Shown here piece by piece: positions 26,322-40,000 of a stretch of DNA of 64,000 nucleotides. The notes under the pieces are model-generated. The model saw nothing but the letters and a program-made list of their open reading frames with translations. It had not been told where the DNA came from and did no database searches. Source of the DNA: Typha latifolia (lineage: Eukaryota; Streptophyta; Magnoliopsida; Poales; Typhaceae); assembly GCA_019914945.1 (NCBI GenBank), contig CM034100.1:13775096-13839095 (forward strand), given 5' to 3'. The first letter of the stretch is position 1, and the number at the start of each line of letters is the position of its first letter. The translations under genes were made by a program, and so were the position numbers.

Positions 26322-27017
26322 TCTGGCCCTATTGGTTCTTCTTTTTTTTTTCTTTTTCTTTTTTTGTTTTAATATAAGGAAAACTAGAGCTGTCGCTCTT
26401 GTTCAGATTTACCTGTTTTGCTTTGTTGCTACCGATAAAAATGAGGTTTTCCACCGCCTTCAAATAATTTGGTAGAACATGATTATTCTGGACTAATCAG
26501 CTGTCTTATTGTATGTGATGGATTCCATTGGAAATTATGTACTGTTCATTTTATTTCTATTTTTTGTTCTTTTTTTTTATGAAGTCGTACAGGGAATTTT
26601 ATACAATCTGCAAAAAGTTGGGTAATTTGTTGGTCAGCCAACTGATTTGCTATGAAACGAAACATTAAATTGTTGTAGGTTGTCATTTTTGAAAGATAAC
26701 ATGATTCAATAATGCAGGAATGTGATGCATTTTTTTTTCTTCCGAGATCTCATATTTGACTTCGAAAAAGAGACTAGTTATGATTCACTGCCTGAGAACA
26801 GAATATTATTTTCAAGTGAAATGTGAAGATTTTGTTTTTTTCTTGACACAATGCTCCATCCTTTCATTTATAACAAAGCATGATATTATGGCCTGATTAC
26901 TTTTTTCCTTTAGTATATGATTGATTAACAGAGTAGAAACTATTTGATACGGGAGTGTAGGTGATATATCCTTCTTGTCTAGTTAAATATGTTTTCACTG
27001 GTATTCTTTGAGTATCC
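26322..27017. other. Intergenic, convergent 3' ends
   Basis: Holds the 3' UTRs of the reductase-like gene and the DnaJ-ferredoxin gene, which converge here. A T-rich stretch (26340-26375) follows the stop codon of the first. No other gene was seen. Confidence 0.7.
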
Positions 27018-27329
27018 TCAACTTACTCTCTTTTGGCTTAAATCTCTCAACCAGTCCCAAATTTCGAACAATCGTTGCCACTGCAGCCTCAATCCAGCAC
27101 GATGTCGTGCTTCAGCTTGAGCTGGTGTCTCTGCTTCCATATCTGCTTCACCTACACCACCAACAACAAATTAAGATGTGAATCATTTAACCTTCTATAG
27201 TTCTAACTTCTAACTAAAGAGGCTATCTCTTTTCTTATCAAATTCAGAATTACCCTTAGAATCTTAGCTAAATAGGCCTCTATATGATCTGCACTATGAC
27301 TCTTAATTACATTCTGAACTGATGATGGT

Positions 27330-27402
<73 letters not shown>

Positions 27403-29377
27403 ATACTTATGGGGTCCTCATGTTGTTCCTGCTGCTGTTTCAATTGCTTGTTGAAGGATTTTGCAGCTGCAAATACATCATTAGGCCTCTCCCATCCTCC
27501 TCCGAACACACCATGAGCCTCCTTCGGCTGCGGGCGTATGAGAAACTCGAGCAGCGGCAATTCTTCGCTCTCCACCCAATGGATGCAGTTCACAGGGCAT
27601 GAATCAATGGACACCTGCCATGAAAATAATCTCTTATCACATAACCAGTTAATCCAAAAATGTGAGATGCTATGTATGTATATCATAACTTAACAATCTC
27701 GCACTAGTTCCCAAAGACATAACAAGTATGGATGTTATGTATCACTCTTATCTTTGAGGATTATTGCAAAGCAATAATTTTCATAGAGATAGATTTGTGT
27801 CCACTCTTCCTGTTATTGTTAGTTAAGTTTTAACAAAAATAAGTGGATAACATGAAATATAAGACTCGAGATAGCATGTCAAAAATGTGAGGCGTAAAAT
27901 CTTAATTGAGCTACCATTTTTTTCCATAAGTCAACAATGCAACTATGCAAGAAAAACAAATGAACATAAGGGAGGGAAATATAAGACCTATGCTTGTGAT
28001 ATTCTAACCTCGATCTTCTTCTCGGAGTCGCCAAATTGAACCTTGATACGTGCACATCCTAGAGTTTCATCCATCACAAATGTCTCCCCTGCGTGGTGCA
28101 CACACTCCCTGCAACCTGCGAGGATTGCCATGCTATCTCATGAGAATGGAATGATAAGCTGAATAGCATCTAAGGGAGAGGATGGTTATAGCTTAGTGTT
28201 TGATGCTTCACCTATGCATTTATTCTCGTCTACAAAGAGAGCTTGGGATCTCAGTGGTCCATTCCATGAGCTATAACCATTCCCGGAATAATTGCTTTCA
28301 AATCCTCTCCTACTCTTGGCATTAGCACCATTATAATTTCTTCTCCTATCCTCTTTCGTTAAAGCACGGTATGCCTCATTCAGCAGAAGAGTGAATTCAT
28401 GACCCTTTGATATATGAAACACCATAAAAAAGTGCAACACTTAATCTTCTTTTCTTTTTCCTTTACATACACATATTTCAATTAGTAGAGCCACATATTT
28501 TATGTTTGTACTTTGTGAGAAATATATTACACATATGTCTACTTCTACTCAGTAGAAGAAGAGAAACTATTGCACAATAAATTCATCTGGTTTAAAACAA
28601 CATCAGGCCCACAATAAGTGAGGCAAATTTTTACTTTTACCTTAATGTTGAAAAACTTACTCAAGAATATTAAGTCCATTTTTGCATCTATAGTTAATTT
28701 AATTCATCTACATAGTATCTATCCGGCAAGAAAAATACAGGGAGTTGGAGTCAAAATAATAAAAGATCTATCCCGTAAGAAAACTAATGTCAAAAGTTGT
28801 TTGAGACATTAAAAACAAAATACAGGGGGAAGTTCGAATCATAAATATCCATATAGAATGGTATGAATGATAGTAAAGGCAACCATTAGAGTGATTGTTT
28901 TTATTATAAATTTCCCTTATTTCCTTAAACAAAATTAAGGATAGAGTGAAAGAAAGGAGTGGACCCTATGGCCAGCAATATCAGGATGGTGTTGCTTCTG
29001 TAATCTCCTATAAGCCTCCTTGATCTCCTGAGTAGAGGAGTCAATTGACACCCCAAGCACTTGATAGTAATCTTTAGGCCCTGCTGCTTCCTTCCCAGTT
29101 TTGGAACTGCAGCATCTTATGATGCTACTTGGTATCTGTCTCAATCTAGTAAACAGAGGAAGGAAGGAAGGAAGGAAGGAAGGAAAGAAAGAGCAGTTAA
29201 AATAAGATCAGAGAATATGAGAGAAACTACAAAGAGGAAATCCAGATTACTAGGTAGTGGATCGATTGGTGCTCACTTTGGTCCTGGCTTCCATGCGGTG
29301 GTCAAGTGGTTTGGATGAGTTGTTGGAGGTTTCAGGAGTGAGAGATGGATACAAGAGGAGGTGCTGCAGTCTATCAT
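27018..29377 (-). CDS. Plastid-type DnaJ (Hsp40) protein with 4Fe-4S ferredoxin-like domain
   Basis: Six exons read right to left: 29277-29377, 28965-29145, 28212-28404, 28009-28115, 27407-27614 and 27018-27151 (TGA). Phases agree and give 307 aa. Residues 1-45 ([18 protein letters not shown]...) are rich in Ser, Thr and Pro and poor in acidic residues, a likely chloroplast transit peptide ending near SIIRCCSS. The J-domain (about 58-120) has DYYQVLGV and the HPD motif at 87-89, which stimulates Hsp70 ATPase. A glycine/serine-rich linker follows. The ferredoxin-like domain (about 150-215) has KCIGCRECV (Cys 157, 160, 163) and SCPVNC (Cys 200, 204), with an acidic FVMDE strand between. This order matches plant DJC76/DJC77/DJC82-type J-proteins. 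The tail [15 protein letters not shown]... is helical. The exon 2 donor (GTCCAC) is weak, and exon 1 is the least certain part: its phase and transit-like content fit, but other starts are possible. Confidence 0.88.
27334..27399. repeat. (GA)n microsatellite beside a splice donor
   Basis: About 33 pure GA units. On the minus strand this is a (CT)33 tract starting only 7 nt inside the last intron of the DnaJ-ferredoxin gene (donor at 27406). Confidence 0.95.
29157..29189. repeat. (GGAA)n microsatellite
   Basis: Seven or so GGAA units in the 131-bp first intron of the DnaJ-ferredoxin gene. On the minus strand they form a CCTT pyrimidine tract just upstream of the exon 2 acceptor at 29146. Confidence 0.9.
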
Positions 29378-31009
29378 TTTTCGGTTCTTTTCTTTCTCAG
29401 TGGTTTCCTATTGTTGTTGCTCATTGGCTTTCTAATTTCTAGTCTTCATTGTGGATGGATGAAGAAGATATTTGCACGTTGCTTTAGAAAGTGTTATTTT
29501 TTTTATATGATATTTTCCTGGTGGGGTCCAAAACCTGGGAGTACATCGTCTGCAAGGAGGGTTTGAGGAATTTCTTACTTGCCACTCTTAAATAGCATGA
29601 ATTTTCTGGCTGACGACCTTCTCGGTCGAAGAGCTTGAGGGTATAGTCTGTCACCGGTAACATCCGATTAACCCTAATCATGCCTGCGGCATTGGCGAGT
29701 ACTTGGGGCTTCGAGCTCCTCCATCGTAGTCCCTCGTGAGCTGTGATAGACCTCCACCACTTTCTCCTAGAGTTACTACCCTTGCCTTGCCACTTACTGT
29801 GCCATCTCTCCCATATCCAGCGCCAAATCCATATTGGCCTCCATTCCATCCTCTTCCTTCCTCTGCTTACAGCGCCAATGATTTATATTAGACTTTATTG
29901 AGTTGAAGCTGCCCCCTCCTCCTCTGGCCGGTCGGCGATAGGGGGTCGCCGAGGCACTCCCCGCCGTTGGCTTAGCCTTTTTTTTACCGTCGTCATGGGG
30001 TTGAGCTAGAGTAGCTCGGGCTGGCTTGGCTCGAGGTCGTATTAATTAAAAAGTTTATCTTCTTTTTCCACAGACTAAAGAGAAAAATACAATAACTATA
30101 TGATATATATACAATTATTCTCTTCTATTTCACAGTTATTATTCCTTTATAGTTCGTAATTATTTTATGTATTGCGTAAGTAAATATATGTGAGAGTGGG
30201 AGCAAATATTTATTATTGCTCGTATCTTTCAGAAGCAAAAAGTGACATAATAATATATTTTTTATATAAAAAAAAAGGCATACAATACCAAGAGAAAAAA
30301 AAAAAAAAAAGAACTGCGGGGTTGTCCTCTAAAAACGTGCATGTGTTGTGTTTGTACAAATTACCCATTGTCTTTACACAATGTCTTCTAAAAATTTTTA
30401 CTTGCCTCAGCTCCCATGTATCTTCCATTGTGGTGGACTTTGGAATTAGCCTTGTATAAAGCTCGCTTAGGGCGTTTTTTATAATTTAATGGAACATAGG
30501 ACTTTAGATTAGAAGCAGTGAAAATATAAGGTTTACAGTGAAATAAACTACAAAATATCCCTGTAGAGATTTCGGAAAGTATGGAATTTGTTTTCCTTGT
30601 TGGAGTCTTCAGCATCGATGTGGGCGAACCAGTAAATGGTCACGCAGTTGATGTAACAGGGTATAAAACAAAGGCACAAAAGATATTTGCACAAGGGAAG
30701 GTTGCATGCATGACAAGGAGATAAATGCATAAATCATTGACAACAGAAGAAAAATTTTGCTTTCTTATTGAACTTTAGGTACCTTAAATAATATTTAGTT
30801 ATATTGTAGGCCTTACATAAGTGGTTTATTTATGTATAAGCGACTATAATACATAGTATCCTTGATAGTTCGCCTTTATGGATCCAGAACTTTTACAGAG
30901 CAAGTGTGGAAGGCAAAAGGGGGAGAAAAGTGAAAATTTCAGCATGAGCAGCAGTACCTTTGGAGTGAAGCAATGCTACTCAGCTACAAAACGTTCCACA
31001 ATGAATAAA
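29378..31009. other. Intergenic: DnaJ promoter side and GWD 3' flank
   Basis: Contains the upstream region of the DnaJ-ferredoxin gene and, to the right, the 3' flank of GWD; both are on the minus strand. A GC-richer block at 29640-30030 includes a glycine-rich open frame (29678-29866, minus), listed separately. The remainder (30030-31009) is AT-rich with no supported exon. Confidence 0.6.
29678..29866 (-). pseudogene. Glycine-rich coding-like fragment, identity unknown
   Basis: One minus-strand frame reads GRGWNGGQYGFGAGYGRDG, then SQLTRDYDGGARSPKYSPMPQA and a stop. It has the composition of a glycine-rich C-terminal tail such as those of RNA-binding proteins, rather than of random intergenic sequence. 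An AAGCAG acceptor-like site lies just upstream. No preceding exon or start was found, so it is either a fragment of a lost or retrocopied gene, or chance. Confidence 0.25.
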
Positions 31010-34000
31010 TCACATCTGCGGTCTCGTTTGGACGACAAAAATCTTTCCATCCCTTACCACTCCTTCAATGTCCTGCGGGGAGCCATAGAGCTCCTCAATG
31101 GCACTCCCAGCCTGAGCAATGCTGGAGAGGATTGAGTTGCGGAAACTGCCATCGGTGATCAGGCGATCAGACGTGTAATCGAGAACCACCTTTTCTTCCT
31201 CATCCATGGGCACGCTGTAGTTTGATTAGAAACATAAACACCATCAATTTGAGCACATATAGTTATTTTCCTAAATACTATATATTTTCTGGAACATTGC
31301 ATGATTAGTTACACTTGAAGGTTGGGTCATCTTAAAAAAGGAGCACTGACCTGTCGTAGAGTCCAGCTCCAGCATAACCTTCCAAATCTTCACCATTAGA
31401 ATCTGATCTGAAGATGATTGATCTTCTTATGAACAGGCCAATTGGTTTACTTGGGTAACCCAAGACCTGTAAAAGGGATGGAAAGAGCTCACTTCTTGCA
31501 TATGGAAAGATGTTCTTCCATGACATGCTTGCAATTGTTGGCAAAGGATGATGCCTTACCTTTGGAGAGTTTAGATCGTTCTTCTTACAGATGAAGCTTA
31601 AGGCACGACCTGGGTAGGCTCCCACTAGTGTCTCTCCCAGTCCTTTCACCACCTGCATGTGAGATGGAAATGAATAAATATCTGATAGTGAAGAAACAGT
31701 GTAGGAGTAGCTTCTATTTCCAAAACGATACCTCAGCATATATCTCTGATGCGTCTCCGGTTGATGGGTTAGTAGTATGGATCACAAATGCATAATCTGC
31801 ATTTATAATTTCTTGGACCAGGACAGCCATGCAAAGATAGTCATGATCCAACTTTACTTTACGGGTGCTGAAGTATGCTCTCTCATTCCATTTTGAAGCC
31901 CATACCTTCATGGAAATGTCTCAATTAGAACTAAGTGCTAATGGCTCCTGAAGTCTCCATCACAACGAGACTGTTGATCAGAAGACTGAAATCATAGATG
32001 ACTGAGATATGATAAAGAAGATAATGTGTATCTACTTAACTCCTGTTTTTCTGTACTTTTGTCTTTACAACATTAATCTTCCTTCATGACAATAATGAAA
32101 AATAATTGGGCTTACTCAGTTACTTTTAAAAAATGTCTACAACCGGGCTTATTCTAAGTTATTCTTACGAAAAAAGATGAATCTGCTTAACCTGAAGAAT
32201 AAAATGGAAGGAGGCTTTAAAATTTTATGAAAAGCATTTGCTTTCTCTCATGCTAATACTGTAAGATAAAGTGATCCGAGATGATGTCATTTTTTAAAAA
32301 ATATTGATTTAACCCATCAGATTTATGACATAGATCAAATGAATGAGAGGAAAGATTAATCATATACAAATATTAGAACTGGAAGTCCCCCAAGACTGGC
32401 AAAGTGGCCTAGACCTGTGCAGCTAGCTTCTGATGTTAAGAAGGGCAATACAAATTAAAGAGAAGTATCAGTCCGTAAATGGAAAGCCAGCTTTAAGAAA
32501 ACATACCTACATCCACAAATGAAAGAAATAGAACTTCCATCTAATTTATAGTGCAATTTGTCCTAACCTTTCATTGAAATTTGGCATAGCCTTTCAAAGA
32601 AAGCATGAACTGTTTTTACGATACACACTGGATTTCTCACCTTTTTTATTGCCATCCATGCTTGTTCCCACCGAGATTCACCTTCATCACCAGGCCATGG
32701 CATTCCAGCACCATGCATTTTTTCCTTCAACTCTTCTACCTGAAATACCATTTATTGAGTACCTCATATCAGGTTACCAGAAAAGACTAATCATCTTATA
32801 AATTGTACATCTGAAATACATGAGGAATTATATAAACTAAAAGAAGCAACAGGATGGAAAGTTACGGTGCAACTTCAGAATGGACGAGGCAAAGTAAAGC
32901 AGTCAACTCACTAGTAGGGCCTATTCTGCCATGATAAATTTGGCACATGACAAGGTCACAACTAAGGGCATCTTAAGATATACATTAGCTGTCATCATCC
33001 TTAAAAAAAAAAAATGTCTATTGGATATCTCACAACTTCACAACAATTTCCAAAGTTAATTGTCAGAGGTCAATTGTGCCCCTTGTTGGAAAATGTAGAT
33101 TTCCTAACTCTTTTTTCCTCTTTTATTGTTTTCCTTTTGCTCCACTTTGTCTCCAAATGTTGGTTGACTTAACACTACAGCATATAACAAATAAATTTAA
33201 TGAGATCAGAGCTTGTATTCTGTCAGTGTTTGTATGCTATACAAAGAAGAGCAGGAAGATTTCCATCAGATATCCAAGAAAGAGATTGAAGTATACAAAG
33301 GTGAAATTGCCAGATTTCTCACATTAGTATGATTTGAAATTTAATATTTCTTTCATATGTGGTGAAATATATAAAGGGTTTTGGACCAGTTAGTCTGAAA
33401 ATCAGCCACTACATAATGATGAAAAAAATCATCTATGTATGCAAGACCTTGAATTTCTATAGAGCTCCAGCCTTCAACTATACTTGAAACTTCTACGATC
33501 ACAATCATCATGTTTTGATGATAAAGAAGATTAGATTTGATTGAAGAGACTTGAAAGTCCTCAAAGGATGGCAAGGAAAAAATTTTAGAGGACTTACTTG
33601 ATCATAAGAAAATATAACTAAATCAAAAACCATTACTCTGAAGTTTAAAGTACCCAAAAGGAATATACGACATTGAGACCTATTATCTGATATATAAATA
33701 TCAAAAAATTTGGAAAGAACGATCATCTGGACAGCCTTGAGTTTTCAACTTATGGGAGCAATCTAAACAATTTTGGCCACCTGGAAAGTTACAACAGACA
33801 TCACTAATGATCATCCCATTTAGTTATGAGGTACAGATGTACTCAAAGAGTACGACTGCAGAATTCATGACATTTTACTACCTTTTTATGAGAAGCTTAT
33901 CCATATAAAGAATCTAGGATACCTGCTTCAAATGTTCAAACTTCAAATATTAGAATGAATTTGAGAGCATTACAAGAAATAGAATAATATTTTGGTAGCA

Positions 34001-37000
34001 TTCCATAACATTCAGGGTGGATTCTAGAAAACAGTTATCACAAAATTTTGTTGGATTTAGAAGGATGAGAACTTTCTGGCCAACATGCAGAAACTCAGAG
34101 AGCCAACCTTGTAGAATAATTTTTCAAGGTGCATATAATCTATGCTTATTTTTTTCAATCTGCATCATAGTAAGCTTTTATGCTAGAATTTTGATATTCT
34201 TACCAACGGATTTGGAGGTGCTAATTGAAGAACTGTTTTTCTTATTTCACCAAGAGCACTAAATTCTCCCTGCGTTAGCCTTTTCTTCAACATCTGTAGG
34301 TTGCTAGCTACTTCCTGAGAATTAAAAGAGAAAGGAAAAGCATCATAGAGCAACAAGATCAGCGTCATCCCAGATTTGTGGACCTTTTAACATGAGCTAA
34401 GCTAAAATGTAAATCAAGCTGAGAGTAGTATCGCCTAGTAAAACCAGCTGATATCATTACTCATTCATACTTCTTACCATAAGATACTACTGAAAGAATT
34501 AAGTATAGACATACAAGAGAAGCTACTAATCACTAGATCATTCTAATTATTCACATCAATGCACACAACACAATGTTCAGAGATATCGAACCAACTCTGG
34601 ATAATGCAAAAAAATGAATAATTTAGTGTTTCAAAAGGCAGCCACACCAAAGAACGTTAAAGGACCATGGTATCAGACAGGAGTAGATAATTTCAATTAA
34701 GTGCATCAAAAAGTTCCAAATTACTAACTTATGAGCATGTAACTAAAAAAAACAGAACTACACAGAAAACACACAACTTATAGGATATTTTTTTATATCT
34801 TGAAACGTTCCCAGCAATGACAAAATCTTGGTGCTTGAATTTTGAACAAATAAGAATGTACAAGATTATAGATCAGAAAGTATGTGATTATAGATCAGGA
34901 AGTTAAGAACTACACATAATAAACGACCTATCTATTATATCATGCTGCACTGCTTAGGTCATAAACAGGTCACTTACTTATCTGCTATGATAGCTGACAA
35001 CATAAGAGAGGCACCTAGCTCCTACCCTGTTGATCAAGGATTGTATAGGCAATGGAGCTGCTTATTAAAATGTGTGATACTACACTAGTTATTTTACACA
35101 TGCATACTAGCAGATATTATGCATGCATAACATGTCAAGGCCTGGCAATCTTTGTCCTTAGAAAGCTTCGTGCTAAGGACACAGCATCTGGGCATGTTCA
35201 CCAAATTAAACCCTCACGATGCTTCGGTCTTCAGACATTTCCTCTACACATATAAGAAAAGTGATTTCTCCTACTATACATAACTCATATAGCTAATCAG
35301 AAAAGAATATCATGATATGAAAATCACCCACTTATGCTTGGTTATTCTAAAGACTCATATTTTTGTATGCTTACTTTTAACATGTATATGCTATGCATAT
35401 AAACATAAATAGATACTTATGAAAGAATCCATATGGATGTCTAAATTTTAATGAGAATGTTAGTCAGCTGCCTGCCCCACCCTTTCCACACATAAGTGGT
35501 CATATTACGAATACCGCACAAAACACTTTCCTGTGCATGATCAGAGTAACTTACTCCAACTCTTAAGCAACAAATCTGTGTCTACTTGAAGCATCGAAAC
35601 CAGAGAAGCATAGAGCGAGATAGAATCTCCATGAGTTTTCTTTCTTAGATATCAATATCTATAACACAAAGCAACCATGAAAATGAGAAAGGAGACCCAC
35701 CTGATTTACATCATCAGATAGAACCTTCTCAAATACGCCAAATGGTAGTGCAATTGAGGTCGGAATCCCAACCCATTGAGGCACTTTTCCTTTCAGAAAT
35801 GATATATTCCGTGATTTAGCCCCAACCTGTTAGTACAGAAAAATGAGGAATCATTACTGCAGGGCATAGAGGTAACATGCAACCAAGCTAAACATTAGGA
35901 ATTATTAACTTTATTTGCAAAGGGAACAAAATTTTGGTTCCTTCTAATGAGCAACAAGCTCTTATCATTCTATATTACAGTTGAGAAAAATAGTAAGCCA
36001 AAATAATACTGGAAAAACTCAAACGTGATCCATGAATATGCTAAATGCATGTTAGGTTACAAACCATTTCACTGGTGAATTCCTCAGCTGATATGGCATA
36101 TCTGCCAATAAACTGCTTCTTGACTAAATTTACAGCCGGTGAAGATTGATCATCTGTAATGTTTAAAGAACTCGAACCTGACAGTTCGCTTTCCTCTATC
36201 ACCCTAAAGAGAGAAAACCAGGAAACCATGAATAATCAAATAAACCATAACTATATAACCAGAGTTGCTTCAATCAGAAAGATGTTAGGAAAGTGAAAGT
36301 GATAATAGTAAAGATGTATAGACGCTTTTGGTAGTAGGAAAAGGATTAGTTCTTGATGGGATATACAAGTTTAGGAGATAAGATTTTACCTATATACAAT
36401 ATCTGCAGAAGTGGGTTTTAGGCGAAATAGCTTCCCTTCATTTGCTTGAAATTCAGACAGAATGTTAGTGTCAAAACATGTTGCGAAGCATACCTTACAT
36501 AGGGAAAAAAAACATATTAAGACATTGAAATATATTCCAAAATATAAATTCATTAGAAGTAACATCAAAATTCAGTAACTTCACTTAATGATGTGAACCA
36601 AAAATAACCTTGCTGTTTCTTGCTCTCACAGAGACATGAGATAAAACATCCGGCATATCAGGTGTAAGCACAGCAACTGTGCCATCTGGTATTTCTTCCT
36701 CCCCCTTGACACTTTTTGCCACCAGAACAGTTGGTCGGTCATAAGATATGTTCTGGACAGATAGTAGTTCATCGACAACTACGACATAGCCAGCTACTTC
36801 GACAGGACTTATAACCTGCCAACTGCTCAGTGAATGAAACCCAGGTCAGAACATGTATTATGCCATCTGAGGATGTCTTTCTACAATCACCTATATGGCA
36901 CGTAGATCATGTGTCATTAGATGCAGTAAAAAATGGAAGGATTGACAAACCTTCCCAGATGTGCCACTTTTCGGAGAGTGGGATCAAGTCGATTAAGAAG

Positions 37001-40000
37001 TGTAGACAAAGAAGCAGCTGATCCACTACGAATAATTTCTTCTGTAAATATGTTTACCTGCAGGACAGAATTTATTAATGCAATTATCTAGCTGAGCCAA
37101 ATATGAAAAGATAGTACGTACTGCCCATTGATCAACTCCAAGTAATGAGCCAAGGTATTCAGCTGAAGGTTGCAGAATATGATGGTACTGTTCTCCCTTG
37201 CTTGCGAGCGCAAGTCGTGTTCGATCAAGAAATGCTTTTGCATATAATGCCCACTGGTCATCTTTTCTCTTGGACATCTCTAGTGCATGATTCCATCCCT
37301 TCAGAAACAACATCCAGATAGAGTCAATCATTGCTAGACCAGAAGGATAGGAATGAGCAAACCCTATTCAGATGCCAAAAAATGTCATAACTCCTAATTG
37401 ATATGATATTATCATATTACCAAAAAATCTAATGGCTATTGACAATTCACAATTCATTAGAGTGATCGTCATGATTAATATTCAAGACAACGATGATTGT
37501 GTCGAAGGCATGAGGCATGCCAACCAGCATGCCCCTGCGTGCCACTGGCATGTATCGGCAAACCTTAAAATATTTTATCTTTTAGGGTATTTAAGATGTT
37601 TTTGGGTCTTCAGCATGTTAATCTTTAGTTCTTGATTTAAATATAGTATTAAATCCTACAATAAAGTTTTTTCTCTTTAGATTATTTTTATAAATGACAT
37701 TCTTTTCTTAAAAATATAGGAATGGTCAAATAGAAATATTATTCAATCACATAATATGATTGAACATATTCATAAAAACTAATATTAAGAATTGAACTCT
37801 ATAATATGATTGAAAAATAAAATTGTTAAAAAAAATAGGCTCCACATGACGTATTATATTTGTCACATGATAAAAAAAGAAATTATAAAATATTTTAAAT
37901 TTACTACTCTAGTAGATTTATTTCAGATCAATAAAATGTGTTTTAAACCTCATGCTCGTGTCGATCAGCACAACTTGGCACAGGGATGTGCCACTGGCAT
38001 ACCCTGTGCTAGGGGCCATGTCATTATCGGCATGGGGAGTGCCGACCAGTACGGCCATCATTGATTTAAGATACACATTTTTTGCACCCTAAGTTATAGA
38101 GTGATCCATGCAGGTAGAGACAATCTAAAGTACTACAAAGTGTAGTGCATAAAACAGCTGATTCATAGCTCATAATTAGATTGTTCATATAGATTGTGCT
38201 TTCACTTGAAGATGGAGGATTTGAACTTATAATACATTCAATATCAGGTTGTACAAGTTTAACTATATAAAATTTTGTCCAGATGCTTTTACTATGAATA
38301 ATTGTGGAAAATTAGAGCTTCATTGGAAGTATGACATTTAAAAGATTTTCTGATGATATAATTTTTTAAAAAGATTTCAGAAACCAGAGAACCAGTTCCA
38401 GAACAACTCATTCTTTGAGTCAAGAATAAATCAGCCACAAACGGACTGTAAATGCACACAGAGGAGACTAGTTCTACTATCATTTTAATTTCTAAATGAA
38501 GAGTAAAATGAAAACTAGATGAAATAGTACCTTTAAGCAGTATATGAGATCCTCATTGTCATCCATAGAGAGTGCAAGATTTTCAAGAACTAGAGTGATG
38601 AAGTACATTTTTTTCTGGCATAAAATGCAAGAAAATGAGTCTATAATCCAGCCCAAGTAAAGAAACACAGAGAAAAAAAAGATGATAACGGACTAAGAGC
38701 CAACAGGAAGGAATTAAAATATATAGATGTATAGACCTCAGGTTCAGCACTGTTCAGTTCCTCATATCCTCTCTCTATTGCTGTCCGGACAGTAGAATCA
38801 AGAGCAATATCCAGAAAGATAATATCCTTCAAGCGTTCATGGGAGTTAAGTAACAATGGTCGAAGTTCAGCTCGTGCCTCCAGCAAGCCCTTCAAGGTCA
38901 CAGTTGTAATAGTCATTATTTCACTTGCTTAAAGATTGAAAATATGTATACTATTTGGAGGTTAAGAGATATATTATCCTTCATGATGGCACTCAGAGTT
39001 TCTAGTAAAAGCAATTGAAAAAAAGTCACCACGTTAATAAAATAGATGCCATAGATGCTGGAGAATAACTATCTGAGTAATGAGGCACCCACCTCAAGAA
39101 GAGGCTCCACCTTTTTATCTTCCACGTGCTCCAGTACAAATTCCAGCAAGTTCTATTCAAACAATCAAATATTTGTGTCAAAAGAGCTCTCAGTATAAGA
39201 AACCACTGGTTAGTTAATTTTCTGAAAATGATATTAAAGCTAATTACATGAAACCCAGATGGCAAACCCTTCACAGGATTTATCTGAACACCGACCATGA
39301 AGCCTTGACCCTGTAGATAGAAGTTTCATTTAGCATTCATCAACAAGACTATGTAAAATGCAAATTGAAGAGAAAGTACCTCAGATCTGTATCCCATACA
39401 GGTTGCAATAGAAGATTCTAGGTCTGCACCTGAGTGGACTGCCTGAAGGTAGATCATTATCGGGATTTCAGTAGGACTGAAAAAATATTTTCCAAAATAA
39501 AACAGGAAAAGAAAGGCATTTACATATCAAGAAGCAGGTATAATTCTAGCGAATGCAAGCCAATAGAACAAACAGTTGCAAGTTACATGGTTTCAATAAT
39601 TTGCATCTAGTAAAAATATCTACAGTTCTACACATGTGACACCAATTAAAAGAAAAATTACTTCCAATCTTATCGATGTTCACTTGTTTATACCTTAACT
39701 AGTTTCATATGCAACTAAGTCATATTCTGACAATAATTCACATCATATGCTAATGTCCTATTTTCTAATGAATTTGTTCACATCCAGCAAATAGAATTTA
39801 ATTTCACGTCGATAACAAAAGGAGGTCTAAATGACACAGAGCACTTCACATTGCAATAGCTTTCCTGAGAAAGGTTAGATACATCAAGAAATTTGACAAT
39901 GCTTACGCATGATAAGAGGACAAATTTTATCCAGATAATTTTAGGACTAGTATTTATGTCGTTCTCTATAAGTTACTTTACACCAGCAATTTTCTTCCAC

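Noticed and set aside
29484..29849. Minus-strand open frame of 121 codons with many Trp residues
   Set aside because: Its frame gives no family-like sequence. The alternative frame is the glycine-rich one reported, and neither joins the DnaJ exons.
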